Origin: Flammula alnicola
Lineage: Eukaryota > Basidiomycota > Agaricomycetes > Agaricales > Strophariaceae
Length of the DNA: 24,276 bases
Assembly (NCBI GenBank): GCA_015499995.1
Contig: JADNRV010000572.1
Coordinates: forward strand, 1 to 24,276
Reading direction: 5' to 3'
The notes beneath the pieces were generated by a model, which had not been told where the DNA came from, did not search any database, and was given only the letters and a program-made list of their open reading frames with translations. The position numbers and the translations under genes are program-made. Position 1 is the stretch's first letter. Each line of letters begins with the position of its first letter. Shown piece after piece: positions 7,900-19,082 of the stretch.

Positions 7900-10100
7900 C
7901 GTGGAGGACGGTGTTTGGGGTTGGTTTTAGGAAGCCTGGTGAAGGCGGAATTTGTTATATTCGATGCTATAGTATCCTACCCGATCCCATAATATGCTAA
8001 ATATAATTTCATCGTGCCATATCGTGTTTAGTCGAGTGAGGATTAAGGGAATCAAAAGCAATCTCATGCTATGCCAATCGATATGAGCAGATTTGAGCCG
8101 AAATACTATATGACGATATCGTGCATAATCGATTTGGAAACTGCGTAAATAAAATTGAATGATCTCAAAGGATCTCACACGAAATTCCATCCGCTGATTC
8201 TCATTTTTCGTGTAGGATCGGCTGGTATCTGCGCATTTGATGGCCCGGTGATGTCAATCGATCTCACCACATCTCACATGTTCTGAGCAGATGGGTTTTC
8301 CACTGGGAATGATCTCTCTCAATGCCCCAGTGACTTCTTATTAACGATGTGCGCCAAATGTGCGCACCAATAGCATGCGATGCAATACTTCCGTCGAAGT
8401 GGCTACGACCTAGAGCATTAAGGCACTCTCGAAAGGCGCTTGTGATTTCGAGGTCAGCATGTGCTATGACATCAACAAAATGGTCGGTAATACTGGTGTT
8501 GAAAAATGAAAATAAAACAACATTCGTTGACGTTCGGGCAATCGATAGGGTTCGGATGGTAGTTTTATTTAGTCATTTTGGGTGGTGACGGGAAATATGG
8601 AAAATGATACCACAGTGGGAAAGCCCGAAGATGGGATTGTCGTACCATTGTACACAGGCAATGGTCTGCGCGGAAATTTCCCGCGGGCAACGGTGCAAGC
8701 AGACTGAGGGCCAGCCTAAAGGTGACCAACAGTTTGATCTGGAAGCAACTCACGTTTTTAAATCTCAGTCGGCTGACGAGCACTGAGCGTAGGCTGCCTG
8801 CAATCTCGGCTAACGGCCTGTAGGCAGCTTGAAGGTCGATTAGTACGCACTATACCGCATTTGGTAAATTCTCCGAAACTACAATCCTGGTCTATTCACG
8901 AAAATGAGCATAAAAGAGCAATATTTATTGCACCTGTAGGGTGTATGTACCACGAGAACAGGAGGAAAATAGCAACAGGGACATAATGTAACATAAATAA
9001 TAGTAAGACTAGCAACTTCCAGCGAAGATAAACCAAACCGGTTCCTTCGAAGGCGGTGCCGTGACGTGGCGACGTGGCACCGCTCACGAATGACCTCTCG
9101 CCATTGCTTGAATGCATTTCTATAGAAGGATGAGATGGGATATGGGACCTCTATGTATCGTAAACAGGAGTAATGAAAGAACTTACACTGGGGTGGATGT
9201 CTTCGATGACCATAATTGAAGGTCGTCCGAGTCTGATTGGGGCCAAAAGTGATGCCGTTGGAGGTCAGAAGAGAGGGCTGAAGGCTACTCAAGTGGGGAG
9301 GAAGGAGGGAAGGACTGGCAGTGGAAAGCGAGGGGAGGAGGCAGTCCGAGGTGAAGGGCTTGTGCGTTGGTTGAAGTTCAACATGGGGGGAAGAGGACAA
9401 GCATTGCTGGCAGTCACAGCGTGATGTGAAGGCGGAAATTCTCTAAGTCCACAAGCGACGCGCTGCCCGGAGCTAGCCGTGCATGGGAACGGCAGTCTAT
9501 AGGCAGAGTACAAGCAGATATACAAGATACCCACAAGCACAGTACGTAGGTGATGTGCTGTCAGTGTTTGCTAGCAACCAGTGGTTTAAATACGCGAGAA
9601 GCTTGTAGGTCAATTTACGCTCTGCTTGGAGGCTAGCTTACAGGTCACCTACAAGTTGCACGGCCTACGGGTGACCTGCGCGTGAACCATTGGCTGTGTA
9701 ACCGTATCGAGGCCTCAAGACAGGCACGAGTAAGAAACCAAGGTAAGTAGTAGTCGAGACTCGAGGGGCGGGTTGGTGAAAGAGTCGCTCGCATGGCTCG
9801 ATCGAGGTCTGGCCGGAGATAGCCGGAGAGTGATTCTGCTTACGTGAATAAAGAAATAGCAAAGTGGGCTGACATGTTAATACATGCAAGTCCGTTTATT
9901 TGAACCACAGAGATGGATGTCAGAATAAACATGTCATTATTGTCTTCGCTTATAACTCTTCCTATGACATCCTCTCCTTTTGCTCTCCTCCGCTTCGCCG
10001 CCCTTTAATGGCGTGTCGCTCCGGCAATAGGACTATGCCCACCTTTTGCCTCACAGTTAGCAACTTTTTCGCTTCTGGCTCCTTCTACATCGCCTCTCTT
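7900..10100. other. 2.2-kb non-genic stretch, probably decayed repeats
   Basis: No frame here shows recognisable protein or consistent splicing. The part at about 7,950-8,350 repeats short words such as GATCTCA and CGATAT, and 8,780-9,680 holds several GTAGG or CCTAC words and short inverted repeats. No intact element ends or target duplications were found. The longest frame (minus strand, 8879-9400) is low in complexity and unconvincing. The last 200 bases before 10101 are probably the promoter and leader of the next gene. Confidence 0.45.
9641..9678. repeat. Short inverted repeat (hairpin-capable)
   Basis: Arms CAGGTCACC (9641-9649) and GGTGACCTG (9670-9678) are exact reverse complements separated by 20 bases. 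Function unknown; it may be a remnant of repeat DNA. Confidence 0.5.
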
Positions 10101-11413
10101 ATGCCTCAGAAAACCATTGACGAAACTACCAATGAACCCCCGACTGCTCATCTAAAGAATGCCGACGAACGCGCCTCTATTCTTGTTTTCATCTCTGCTC
10201 AAGCCATTGGATCCATTGGCTTCGCTGTGGTGAGTATGTTTAGCTCACGTATTTTTATCCCTATTAATTTCGCGTTTTCTTCTCTTCTACAGAGCATATT
10301 CGCCATATGGTTTACATGGCTCCTGCCAGCGTCCATTACGACTCCAACACCAACCGAAGTCACGGAAATTAAGAAGCCACGATCACCACACAGACATCCT
10401 CGACGGCCTTCTGCTCGCGTTGCACTACCCATACCCAACCGACGCGCCTCTGCCCCCTTTGACCTTGCTCCAATCCTCGCTTCGCATCCTGAAGATGACA
10501 ATACCCATCCCCGCCATGTTTACTTCGCCGACTCGCCCATTTCTCCCATAACCAGACGCAATACTATGCCGGCTGGGCTCTCAGATACTCATGTGACTCT
10601 TGGTAATCTGACGACCTCTCCGCTTGCAACCATCTCGGCCCTTACGCAAGACGGCACTGAAGAATCGCTCCCGGACTCTGACTCATCTCCCCATTCTTCA
10701 AAGACCTCGTTGACCAGGCCATCATCGCGCCTGCAGAAATTGAAATTGTTTAATGTCAAAGTCAGCCGCCCTGAATCTCTTGAGAAGCCCGGCGACCAGG
10801 CTTCGATTGCCAGTACAGGTCAGCACATTTTCGTAACCTCCCATTGACATCTTACTAATGTACTATTTTTTTGTCAGAAACTAATAGCTCCGAGAAATCT
10901 GCAAGACGGGCGAGCGGCGGTTTCGTGGCGTCGTGGACTTTATCTCGCAATCGTACAGCGCCCGATGTCACTGCAGAATTGAGTTCTCCTTCACCATCTC
11001 GCCTATCATTTGCTCGCCGTATGTCCCCGTCGCGACCACCTACCAGCCCTGCGCCGGTCACACCAGGGACAACGCATGCCAATGATATCTCGTCGCCAAC
11101 GTTTTTAACACGCAAAAATCAGAAAAGGGTCTCTGCACCAATACCACGAACATCACCTTACGGCGCACCGTATTTTGCATCACCGCCGATGCTGTTGGAC
11201 AATAACTACCACTCGTACCTGAAAACCCTGCCGCAGTTTGAAGACGAGATTCAGGGGGTTTCTTCTCAAGCCTCTGATAGCGACGACACTGAGCGCGGAC
11301 GGGGACGAACGCCGTCGATTCGACGTGTCAGTCTCAATCCACCACGCCGCATTATCCATAAGCAAAGATCAGCGAGTGAAGATTGGACACCGAGACCAGA
11401 AACACATTCATGA
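10101..11413 (+). CDS. 396-aa protein with one hydrophobic N-terminal segment and a Ser/Pro/Arg-rich tail
   Basis: Three exons (10101-10229, 10293-10818, 10878-11413) give 396 residues; introns are 63 and 59 nt. The ATG at 10101 is the first that leads straight into the conserved part; the frame is open further upstream, so a longer form is possible. Residues 26-54 are hydrophobic and should form a membrane segment or hairpin. The rest is low-complexity, rich in Ser, Pro, Thr and Arg, and likely disordered. It has many basophilic phospho-site patterns: RRAS, RRNT, ARRAS, KRVS and RRVS. I cannot name the family. The hydrophobic segment aligns without gaps to that of the small protein at 13240-13742, with an intron at the same position and phase, so the two are probably related. 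A membrane-anchored, kinase-regulated protein is an inference only. Confidence 0.75.
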
Positions 11414-11739
11414 TCACCGACTCCCCCAGCTCCACTTAACTTAATATAATACTGTAAGCAACCCTCTCCGTGGGTTCTAATTGCGTATCTGAACTACTTT
11501 TATCGCAGATTCGTATCGCTTGGTAATTTAGAAGGGATACCATACCATTCACGCAGCATCAAATTCAGAATTCGCATTGTACTTGTATATGATTCCAACA
11601 CACCACTATCATCACTATCACCAGCTTTCCCTGTCTTTTATTGCAGTACATAGTAAATTATTTCTACGTCGATTTCCATTATTTTGGGTTTGCAAATTCG
11701 ATTCCGTTTGCACGATTGGGCGCTTAACTGCGCGGCGTT
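11414..11739. other. Intergenic region between the 396-aa protein gene and PNC1
   Basis: This contains the 3' flank of the upstream gene and the distal promoter of PNC1. Nothing else is supported. Confidence 0.5.
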
Positions 11740-11748
11740 TATAAAAAG
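11740..11748 (+). promoter_or_regulatory. TATA box candidate for PNC1
   Basis: TATAAAAAG lies about 150 nt before the PNC1 ATG and is a close match to the TATA consensus. The distance allows a leader of roughly 120 nt. Confidence 0.45.
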
Positions 11749-11898
11749 ATATAGAGCATGTGATTGGTGATACATAGCGGTCATGACCGTCATGTCTGTC
11801 ATTCCGCACTTCCTCAGCCCCGGAGAGATTATAAGCCTTAGTTGTCTTCTAGAACATGGCCCAGATCAATCTTTCAACCTTTCATACGAACCACCACC

Positions 11899-12630
11899 AT
11901 GAGCGAAACAGAAAACGCAGTACTCCCCCAGCAAGACGGTACCGCACAGCGAACAGAGCCAGAGAGTGCACCGTTCGTACCAGCGCTGATCGTCGTCGAC
12001 ATGCAGTATGACTTTGTGTACGGATCACTAGCCGTCCCTGGCGGATCGACGATTATCGAGAAGATCAATTCACTGATCGACCTGCCATTCAAAGTGAAGA
12101 TCGCTACGCGGGACTTCCACCCGGGCGACCACGTCTCGTTCGCGGACACCCACCATAAACCTGTGTTCTCGAAGACGACGATCTACCACCCCGACGATAA
12201 GGAGCAGGCGCGGGGCGTGGAGCAGGTGCTGTGGCCGGTGCATTGTGTGGCGACGACGGGCGGCGCGGATTTCGTCGAGGGGCTGAACGCGACGGCGTTT
12301 GATGCTGTGGTGCACAAGGGCACGCACCCGTGCATCGAGTCGTACTCGGCGTTCAAGGATATCTGGGGCAAGAGCCTGACGGCGCTCCAGGGGCTGCTCG
12401 CGGAGAAGGGCGTCACGGACGTCTACTTCGTGGGCCTCGCGGGCGACTATTGCGTCAAGTACACTGCGCTCGATGCCCTGGAGTTTGGATACAAGACGTG
12501 GTTGGTCGAGGATGGCATCAAGAGCATCAAGGATGACGGGGTTGCTTTTGAGGAGATGGCGAAGAAGGGCATGCACCTCACGACTACTAAGGAGGTGCAG
12601 GAGCTTTTGGCTCCTAATGCACTGAATTAG
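11899..12630 (+). CDS. PNC1: Nicotinamidase
   Basis: This intronless frame encodes a 243-residue cysteine hydrolase of the isochorismatase/nicotinamidase family. The enzyme converts nicotinamide to nicotinic acid and ammonia, the first step of NAD+ salvage in fungi, and so also removes an inhibitor of sirtuins. All key residues are present: Asp34 in VVDMQYDF, Lys140 in VVHKGTHP and nucleophile Cys185 in GLAGDYCVKY form the triad, while Asp72 and His74 (TRDFHPGDH) and His115 (WPVHC) bind the metal. Length is close to yeast Pnc1 (216 aa), with about 25 extra N-terminal residues. ATG 11899 (context CCACCATGA) is preferred; the frame upstream to 11842 has no ATG. The central coding part (about 12120-12480) has strongly G/C-biased third positions, unlike its neighbours. 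No signal peptide is seen; a cytosolic, nuclear or peroxisomal site is expected from the family. Confidence 0.95.
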   Translation: MSETENAVLPQQDGTAQRTEPESAPFVPALIVVDMQYDFVYGSLAVPGGSTIIEKINSLIDLPFKVKIATRDFHPGDHVSFADTHHKPVFSKTTIYHPDDKEQARGVEQVLWPVHCVATTGGADFVEGLNATAFDAVVHKGTHPCIESYSAFKDIWGKSLTALQGLLAEKGVTDVYFVGLAGDYCVKYTALDALEFGYKTWLVEDGIKSIKDDGVAFEEMAKKGMHLTTTKEVQELLAPNALN

Positions 12631-13239
12631 TCGACTGCGCATGCGCGATTTCTGCCATATAAATCCCAGGACTTCAACTTCGTCGACTCTTTTTATATCT
12701 GGAATACATCTATCTACGTATGTCATCTGTTCAAGTTCCACAAATTCCCGATCTATGACCAGCTTGTAGCACCTGTACTAGTATTGTATTGTAACTTCTG
12801 TACCAGCTTTCTGCGCATTAGGTTTAACCCGAAAAATCGCAAGTTCGGGTAGCGTCGCGTCGACTTGTGCAAGTCCAGGCTGCCCTTGCCTGCCCCCTAA
12901 CAGTAATTAACTTACATCCAACGATCTGCAATTCACACACGAAAATGTGAAACAAAAAGAGAATGCATGCAACAAGAAGGTCCCGCATTTTTGCATCCCG
13001 CAGTCATCTCGCCGACGGACGAGCTCCGATCATGCGGGTCTCGTTCAAAAGTGATCTGCTAGCAGAACGCAAAATAACTGTTAGCCCCGTCGATCTGGAC
13101 TTGTTCCACAACTCTTCCGCGTCGATTTTTGCCTTTAGTCTCAGCCCTCGCGGAAGAGGGCGATTCGACGTCGTCATACACAACAACATCGAGTCAACGA
13201 ATCTCACGAACTTGGACGTTTGCACGCACCATCGCCACC
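12631..13239. other. Intergenic region between PNC1 and the small membrane protein gene
   Basis: This contains the PNC1 3' flank and the upstream region of the next gene. A plus-strand frame at 12963-13250 has no supporting features and ends just inside the next gene in another frame. Confidence 0.5.
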
Positions 13240-13742
13240 ATGTCCGATGAAGATTCAGAGGCACTCGTCCACTGCTCGCCACCCATCCTGATCAAGATGA
13301 TGGCGCAGATAATGACAGGGCTTCATTTCCTAGAGGTAAGAATGGCATTCTCCTGTCGTCGAGCCACTCTCTCAACCTCCGCGTTTTTCAGAGCGTCGGG
13401 GCGACGTTCATCTTTTGGCTCTTTCCGTGGCTCACTCCTGAGCCCCGCATACACCAATACATCTCATCAACGTCCCGTCATCATCACGAACACGAACACG
13501 AACGCCATATCCGTTGTCGTCGCGGTGCTCGCGGCCGGAGTACTGCTATTAGGGGGACAGAGGCTGGAGATGAAATGTCCTCCTATAACGTCAAGTCACA
13601 CAGCATGTCCGACGAAGCCGACCCGGCGTCGGCGTGGCATTGTAAAGAGGTCTTTGTTAGTGTGGAGGATCTAGCAGAAGAGGAGTCGAGGACCGAGAGT
13701 TGGGCGAGGGCAGAGAGGGAATTGCTCGAGGCAGCAAAATGA
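13240..13742 (+). CDS. Small membrane protein related to the 396-aa protein upstream
   Basis: Two exons (13240-13335 and 13392-13742, intron 56 nt) give 148 residues. ATG 13240 has a good context (GCCACCATGT). Residues of about 15-46 are hydrophobic, followed by a His/Glu stretch (RHHHEHEHERH) and an Arg-rich patch, then an acidic C-terminal helix rich in Glu and Ala. I cannot name a family. Over about 33 residues the hydrophobic segment aligns without gaps to residues 27-57 of the product of 10101-11413; shared features are ILxxxxAQ before the intron and S, then WL-hydrophobic-P, after it, and both genes have the intron at the same codon in phase 0. This makes common ancestry likely. The His/Glu stretch might bind metal, but that is speculation. 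Confidence 0.7.
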
Positions 13743-14041
13743 TTTTTTGAACTTGGAGGATTTCTGGGAATAAAGTTCTTTTTGATTGGGGTTTCTGTCG
13801 ATTTGATATCTTGACTTGAACTTCATTCAATTCGGTTTCGTGGTTGGAATCTGCTATTTCAAACTATATAATTGTAAGTCATGGAAAACGGTTAGAGAAG
13901 AGATTCACGAACCGATAATTCCTTGGCTAATATATGATATATCCCATCTCCGACATCGACAAATAATCATTAATAAAACGTGAAGCGAAATCAAATTTAG
14001 ACTCGGAATATCTAGTAGTAGTACACAATCTATGATTCCAG

Positions 14042-17000
14042 CTATAACTGTTCTGTTTTACCATCGTGTGTTAGGAGGGCCATAATCGCGTGAACGATTG
14101 GGTTACCAGACCCAACCGTTAACATAGTTCCTTCTTCTATGGATCTTTGCAATTGTGCATCTAGAAGACGACTGTGTGATCCATCAGAAATTTGAGCACG
14201 ATTACATGATGACCGGGAGGCGTACCGGAGTTGATTGACCAAGATGCCAATGCGAGGGACGGCTCCGAGCTTGATGAAGCTGTCCTTCTTGCCGACAGTA
14301 AGTCCGCCACGAATATGGTTGACAGACACGGGTCCGCCGAATAATAGAATAGCATATATAGGAACCTGTAACGATAAAGATATCAACAATGTGTTCCGGC
14401 AAAACGGACGCGAAAGTGCCTTGCCTTAGATGCATCTCTAAGAAAGATTTTACTAGTCATGTGCTTGTTGAAGTAAAATAAGAAGGGAGGTTTCCAGTTC
14501 GAGGTTCCAAATAGCACGCTTCCAGGATGGAGAAACACCCTTCCTTCTTTAAGGTCGTATATCTTGTAATCTGTTGCCGTATTTTCACGCTGGACAGTAC
14601 CCGCCGATACTTTATCGTACTTGATCTTCTCCTTGGGCAGATGAACTCTTGCAACGCGTGGCCAAAGTCCGCCCAGCATGGCGGCCTTCACAAGATTGAT
14701 ATTATCACTGGAACTATTCAAGTTTGGTGTCGACGGTGTGGACTTCAGAGGGATGAGGCCAATTTCCGCCAAGGATGAGATGAAGTCTTGTCTCAGGGTC
14801 GAGATTTCCCGAAGCACACTCATGTTAATGAAGTTCTATAGCCGTAGGTAAGTGATTATCAAAGATTCCTCTTAAAAATTCTTACCTCTTCGCAGAATGA
14901 TCTGACGGCACTCTGGCCCCTTCCTTCTGCAAGTAACTTCGTGCACTCATCGTAGGCCTTGACGTCGGTCAGGATGTCACTATCGCTAGAGAGAAAACGC
15001 GCTCGAGCGCTAATCAAAGAATCTTTAAGTATCAGAAATCGTTGTCTTAAGCCTCTGTACATACGCAGTGGCCTCCGCCCGTTTGTCCATAGGACTCTTA
15101 AACAATGGTTTCGAGGACAAGATCGCTGCAGCGGTTGTAACGGGTCCAAGACATTGAAATATGGTAGCCAAAATAAGCATCTGTTCAGAAAATATCATTA
15201 AATCGTGACTGCATGTCCAGTATGTAGCACGAACCTTGGCGAGTCTGATATCGACAGGCAGCATTGCCTTCAATCAAGATCAGAACGGTGCAACTCGGTA
15301 ATGACGGGATAAATATTGACGTACTATATACCTTCCGAGCGCAGTCAATCTTCCCGTGTCATCAATGGCACCGATTTCTTCAAGGGTGTTCCACGCTCGA
15401 TCCAGTGCATCAACTGAAGGAGGATCGATAGCTTGACTCAAAAATTTCTGCATAGTTTCATCAGCACAATCCTCTTATCGACAACACGGAAATGCTGACT
15501 TTCACGTCTTCATCTTCTCTAGCAGCTTTCACTGAGAGCGAGATGCTTTCAAGCGGGACGCGAAGAATTTCCGGGACGGGAAATTTGGCCATGTGGGCCT
15601 CCTGCTTTCTTGTGTAAAGTTTGTAGCAAACTCCCGGTTGAGTACGCCCAGCACGTCCTCTCCTCTGCCTTGCAGCGGCACGAGTGACCCAAGTCTCAAC
15701 CAGTCGTGAAAGATTTGTGTCGGCATCATACTGAGTTTCCTTGACTTTGCCTGCGTCAATCACGAATACAACATCGTCGATGGTGATGGAGGTCTAATCC
15801 GTAGGTTAGTTTGTTAATCTAGAAATAGAACCAAGAGTCAAACCTCTGCAACGTTCGTCGCCGCAATTATCTTCCAAGCTTTCGTCGACTGAAAAACTTT
15901 CCGTTGCTCATCATTGGAAAGATTGGCATGCAAAGGAAGAACATTGACATCGCTGTCGCGGGTGCCTTTCCGAATAGCATCCATGCACTGCCGTATCTCA
16001 TTGACACCAGGTAGGAATATGAGTATGCCACCTTTGGTCTCTGAGGTGGTAACAATATGGTTGACCAGTGAGGCAATTAACTGAAAATAGACATCAGATA
16101 AGACAGGAGACAACAAAAGCATACGGAGGCAACACACCTGGTAGTCAAGCCTTTCTGAGCGAGTGATGTTTTGTATTGCAGTGGCAATGGAGTCTGAATA
16201 GCCTTCGGCCTGATATTCGTCCCGCGTATTTAGTTGTCCAGCTGGATTCTTCCCTTTTCCGGTTGATTTCACAAAAGGTGGTCGGTAGTCAATCACGGAG
16301 AATATATCTTCTAGATACCTGGAAGATGTTTCAGCTGGAAAGAAAGGATAGGAAGCACGTTACAACTGACTTATCCATGACCGGATACGTGAACCCAGGA
16401 ATGGTCAAAAGAGGAGCGCCATCGAAATACTTGATGAAAGTCTCATGATTGATGGTAGCGGACATAAGGACCACTTTTAGCGTCGGGTGCGTCTTCAGCA
16501 ACTCTTTCAATTCGAGAAGGAGAAAATCTCCGTCCATTGAACGCTCGTGACCCTATAGTTATTCGATGAGACTGCAACAACGAATAAGAGGTGGAAAGGT
16601 TGGCTTACCTCGTCTACAACGACATGAGACACGTCTCGAAGAGTATCTCCTGTGCTAAGCCTTCGAAGGACAACACCCGTCGTGCAAAATAAGAGCCTCG
16701 TATTCTTTCCTCGGTTGCTCTCGCCTCTGATTGTGTATCCAACGGAGCCATCTTCAACCCGTTCTTCAGACACCCGGGTGGCGACAGAAATCGCAGAGAT
16801 ACGACGAGGCTGGGTAATGAGGATAGAAGCCTGCGAACCGCGATTGGTCATAATCATGGAATCCAATATGAATTGAGGCACTGTTCGGCGGTTCAGCAAA
16901 ATATACAACTGAGAGGCGTTGAGTGTTACCTACATTGTGTTGTTTTTCCGCAACCTGAGAATTCGTGTGAGCAGTTATGGTCAATACATAGATTTGAGGA

Positions 17001-19082
17001 CGTACCTGTCTCGCCAACGACAACGACAACTCTACTTTTCTCGAGCTTTTCTAGGAAATCTTCTTTTGCTTTGAAAGCGGGAAGCTTCTTTCTCTTTTCT
17101 AGTATTTTTATATACTAGAAATTGCGGTCAGAATTAAGAGACAGAATGCCATGACCTCGACATACTTTATCATTCTGTAGAACGGCTTCAAAATCACGCT
17201 TGATCTGAGCGTCGTCACTGACAGGGTGATGCCCCGGTTTGCCGCGTCTCGTGGGTTTGGAGGTGTCGTTGACGGCCAAATCATCCGCAGGATCCGAAGT
17301 CGGGACAAATCGACGAGGGCGGGGAATGATGTCCTTTAGGACTGTGGATATATCAGGGGGACCAGTGTCTTCGATGGTGGCCCATGCCTCTTCGACGATC
17401 CGCATAAGAGTCATACAAAATCCTTCACCGGAGTCAAGAGATTGCTTGGATTCCATAGCCAACAAGAAATGAGAGAGAAGATGTAGTCGAACATAAGCCG
17501 GCACTGACGTTGAGGTGATGAAGATAGGGAGGTATCCAGGACGAGGGTAGCGTTCTGCGGCAGAGAATAATATATGAACCTGTATCGGGGCACTGAATAG
17601 AGGCAGCGCAACATGTCCTGGTTCTTCCAAATGAGCGCCGAGGGCTTCGTATTCCTCGACGTCGATCGGATAAGGAGGCAGGTCGCCCACAATTGCAATA
17701 TCGTCTATCGGGCGACCAACGAGCTTTTGTCCGAGTGCGACCATGAGCAAGTCCCATCTTTCAAGGACTCTAGGGTCTGCTGTACACTCCTTGACAGCCT
17801 GCAAAGGCCACCCGGCTTCCTTCACCGCTTTCTCTTCTATCCATCTCCTTTTCAGATCATCTTGTCCGGAATGGGCTGAAGTGATGAAAGGATTCGAAGA
17901 ATTGTTGGTGGGAAGGAAACGTTCAGGAAGGTCGCACTCTGGCAGATGAAGTACTAGATATTCGACACATGCTTCTAAAGGTGACAAGGAATTTAAGAGA
18001 TTGAAGGTAAGCATGGACTCTTCGGATAGAAATGTTGTAGTATCTTGAATTTGAGATTTCGTGAAACCAAGGAGGCTTAGTTGTCGATTGATCTCTGGAA
18101 TGACTTCCAGTGAAAGGGTCAGAGGTGATGCATCTGCTCCTTCCGGATAAAGCGCTATGCCCTTGAAAACGTATACTTATGTCAAAGCCTGTCGAGAGAA
18201 TAAACTAACTTGTACGTACCTGCTTGATCGCATCTTCAACCAATTCTCGCAAGGAAGTGGCCATGATCACTTCTGGGTAATCGGAGGATATGCCGCTGGT
18301 GGACTTGTGAACATTCGAATTTGCAGCAGGTGAAGATGTCCCTTCTTGCTGCTTTTGGGCAGCTTTGGCTTGACGTTCTTCAACCATCTTCTTAGCAAGG
18401 AATGGGTCGGCTTCATACATCCATTTCTTGTGTTCTTCGACTTTTTTGTGCTCTGCGGCCAGTTCATTCCAATATTCTCCTGGACCGGGAGGAAGAACGC
18501 GATTGAGTTGAATTCCATTGCAAAACTGTCAGATGGGACAGATTCAGAAATGTCGATCAGAGTATTTGCAGGAAATTACCCTAACGAACGCGATAAAGTG
18601 CATAAGTAGCTCCCCAGTGTCTTGCCTCTATGGCAGTTGGTCTGTAATATGGTGGGTGAGGCTCCATTCTTACAGTCTCTTTTTCAGACTTTTTCGTGTT
18701 GAATTGGCTCAAGGTCACCACGAAGGAATATCCATTGCTTCCATGAGACCGCTAGAGATAATGCAAAGTCGCAATATATATTTTGCAGAAACACATCCAG
18801 TCACGTACTGTGTCCACTATAGGCTTGTCCCATCCCTGCTTCTGGCATCTATTGTGGGAAGCGTCAGAAAGGAGCTAAAAATGAACGGCAGAACACGGAT
18901 CCTGCAAGGTGAATGAAATCAAATAAAGATCCTTACCTTTCGTGGAGAAGGCTTAAAGGATATTTGGAGCCTGGAGGAAATAACGGTGGTGGATCTGTGC
19001 TTGTTGAGCTCGAGGCGCCTGTTGTGTCTGACTTCGAATGAAAAGCATTGCCTGACTTGACAATGCCTTTCTTCGGGGGCAT
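14042..19082 (-). CDS. DEAH-box RNA helicase, DHX57/DHX29/ucp12 type
   Basis: Nineteen exons splice in frame to 1,340 residues. Exons: 18937-19082, 18809-18848, 18590-18751, 18220-18525, 17166-18161, 17006-17114, 16934-16954, 16609-16880, 16371-16552, 16138-16318, 15844-16080, 15500-15793, 15325-15447, 15235-15267, 15065-15180, 14886-15009, 14425-14835, 14226-14365, 14042-14171. Order of parts: N-terminal RNA-binding-like segment (ending EARHWGATYALYR), a UBA-like region (about 240-298), an RWD domain (about 348-458), then the helicase core with GETGCGKT (584-591), QPRR, DEGH (683-686), SAT (715-717), ATNVAE and QRRGRAGR (927-934), then winged-helix, ratchet and OB-fold parts. UBA plus RWD before a DEAH core is the layout of DHX57, DHX29, fission yeast ucp12 and yeast YLR419W. 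The role is ATP-driven RNA remodelling, possibly linked to translation. One intron (14366-14424) is GC-AG. Which member of the group it matches is unsure. Confidence 0.92.

Noticed and set aside
8879..9400. 173-residue minus-strand open frame
   Set aside because: Low complexity, no recognisable motif, no splice partners and no conserved-looking segment.
11640..11800. GCAAATTCGATTCCGTTTGC as a tRNA T-arm
   Set aside because: The arm-like sequence is not accompanied by acceptor, D or anticodon stems at the right distances.
12070..12741. 223-residue minus-strand open frame
   Set aside because: It is the antisense of PNC1; strong G/C bias at third positions removes stop codons on the other strand. 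The composition is Arg-, Leu- and His-rich without motifs.
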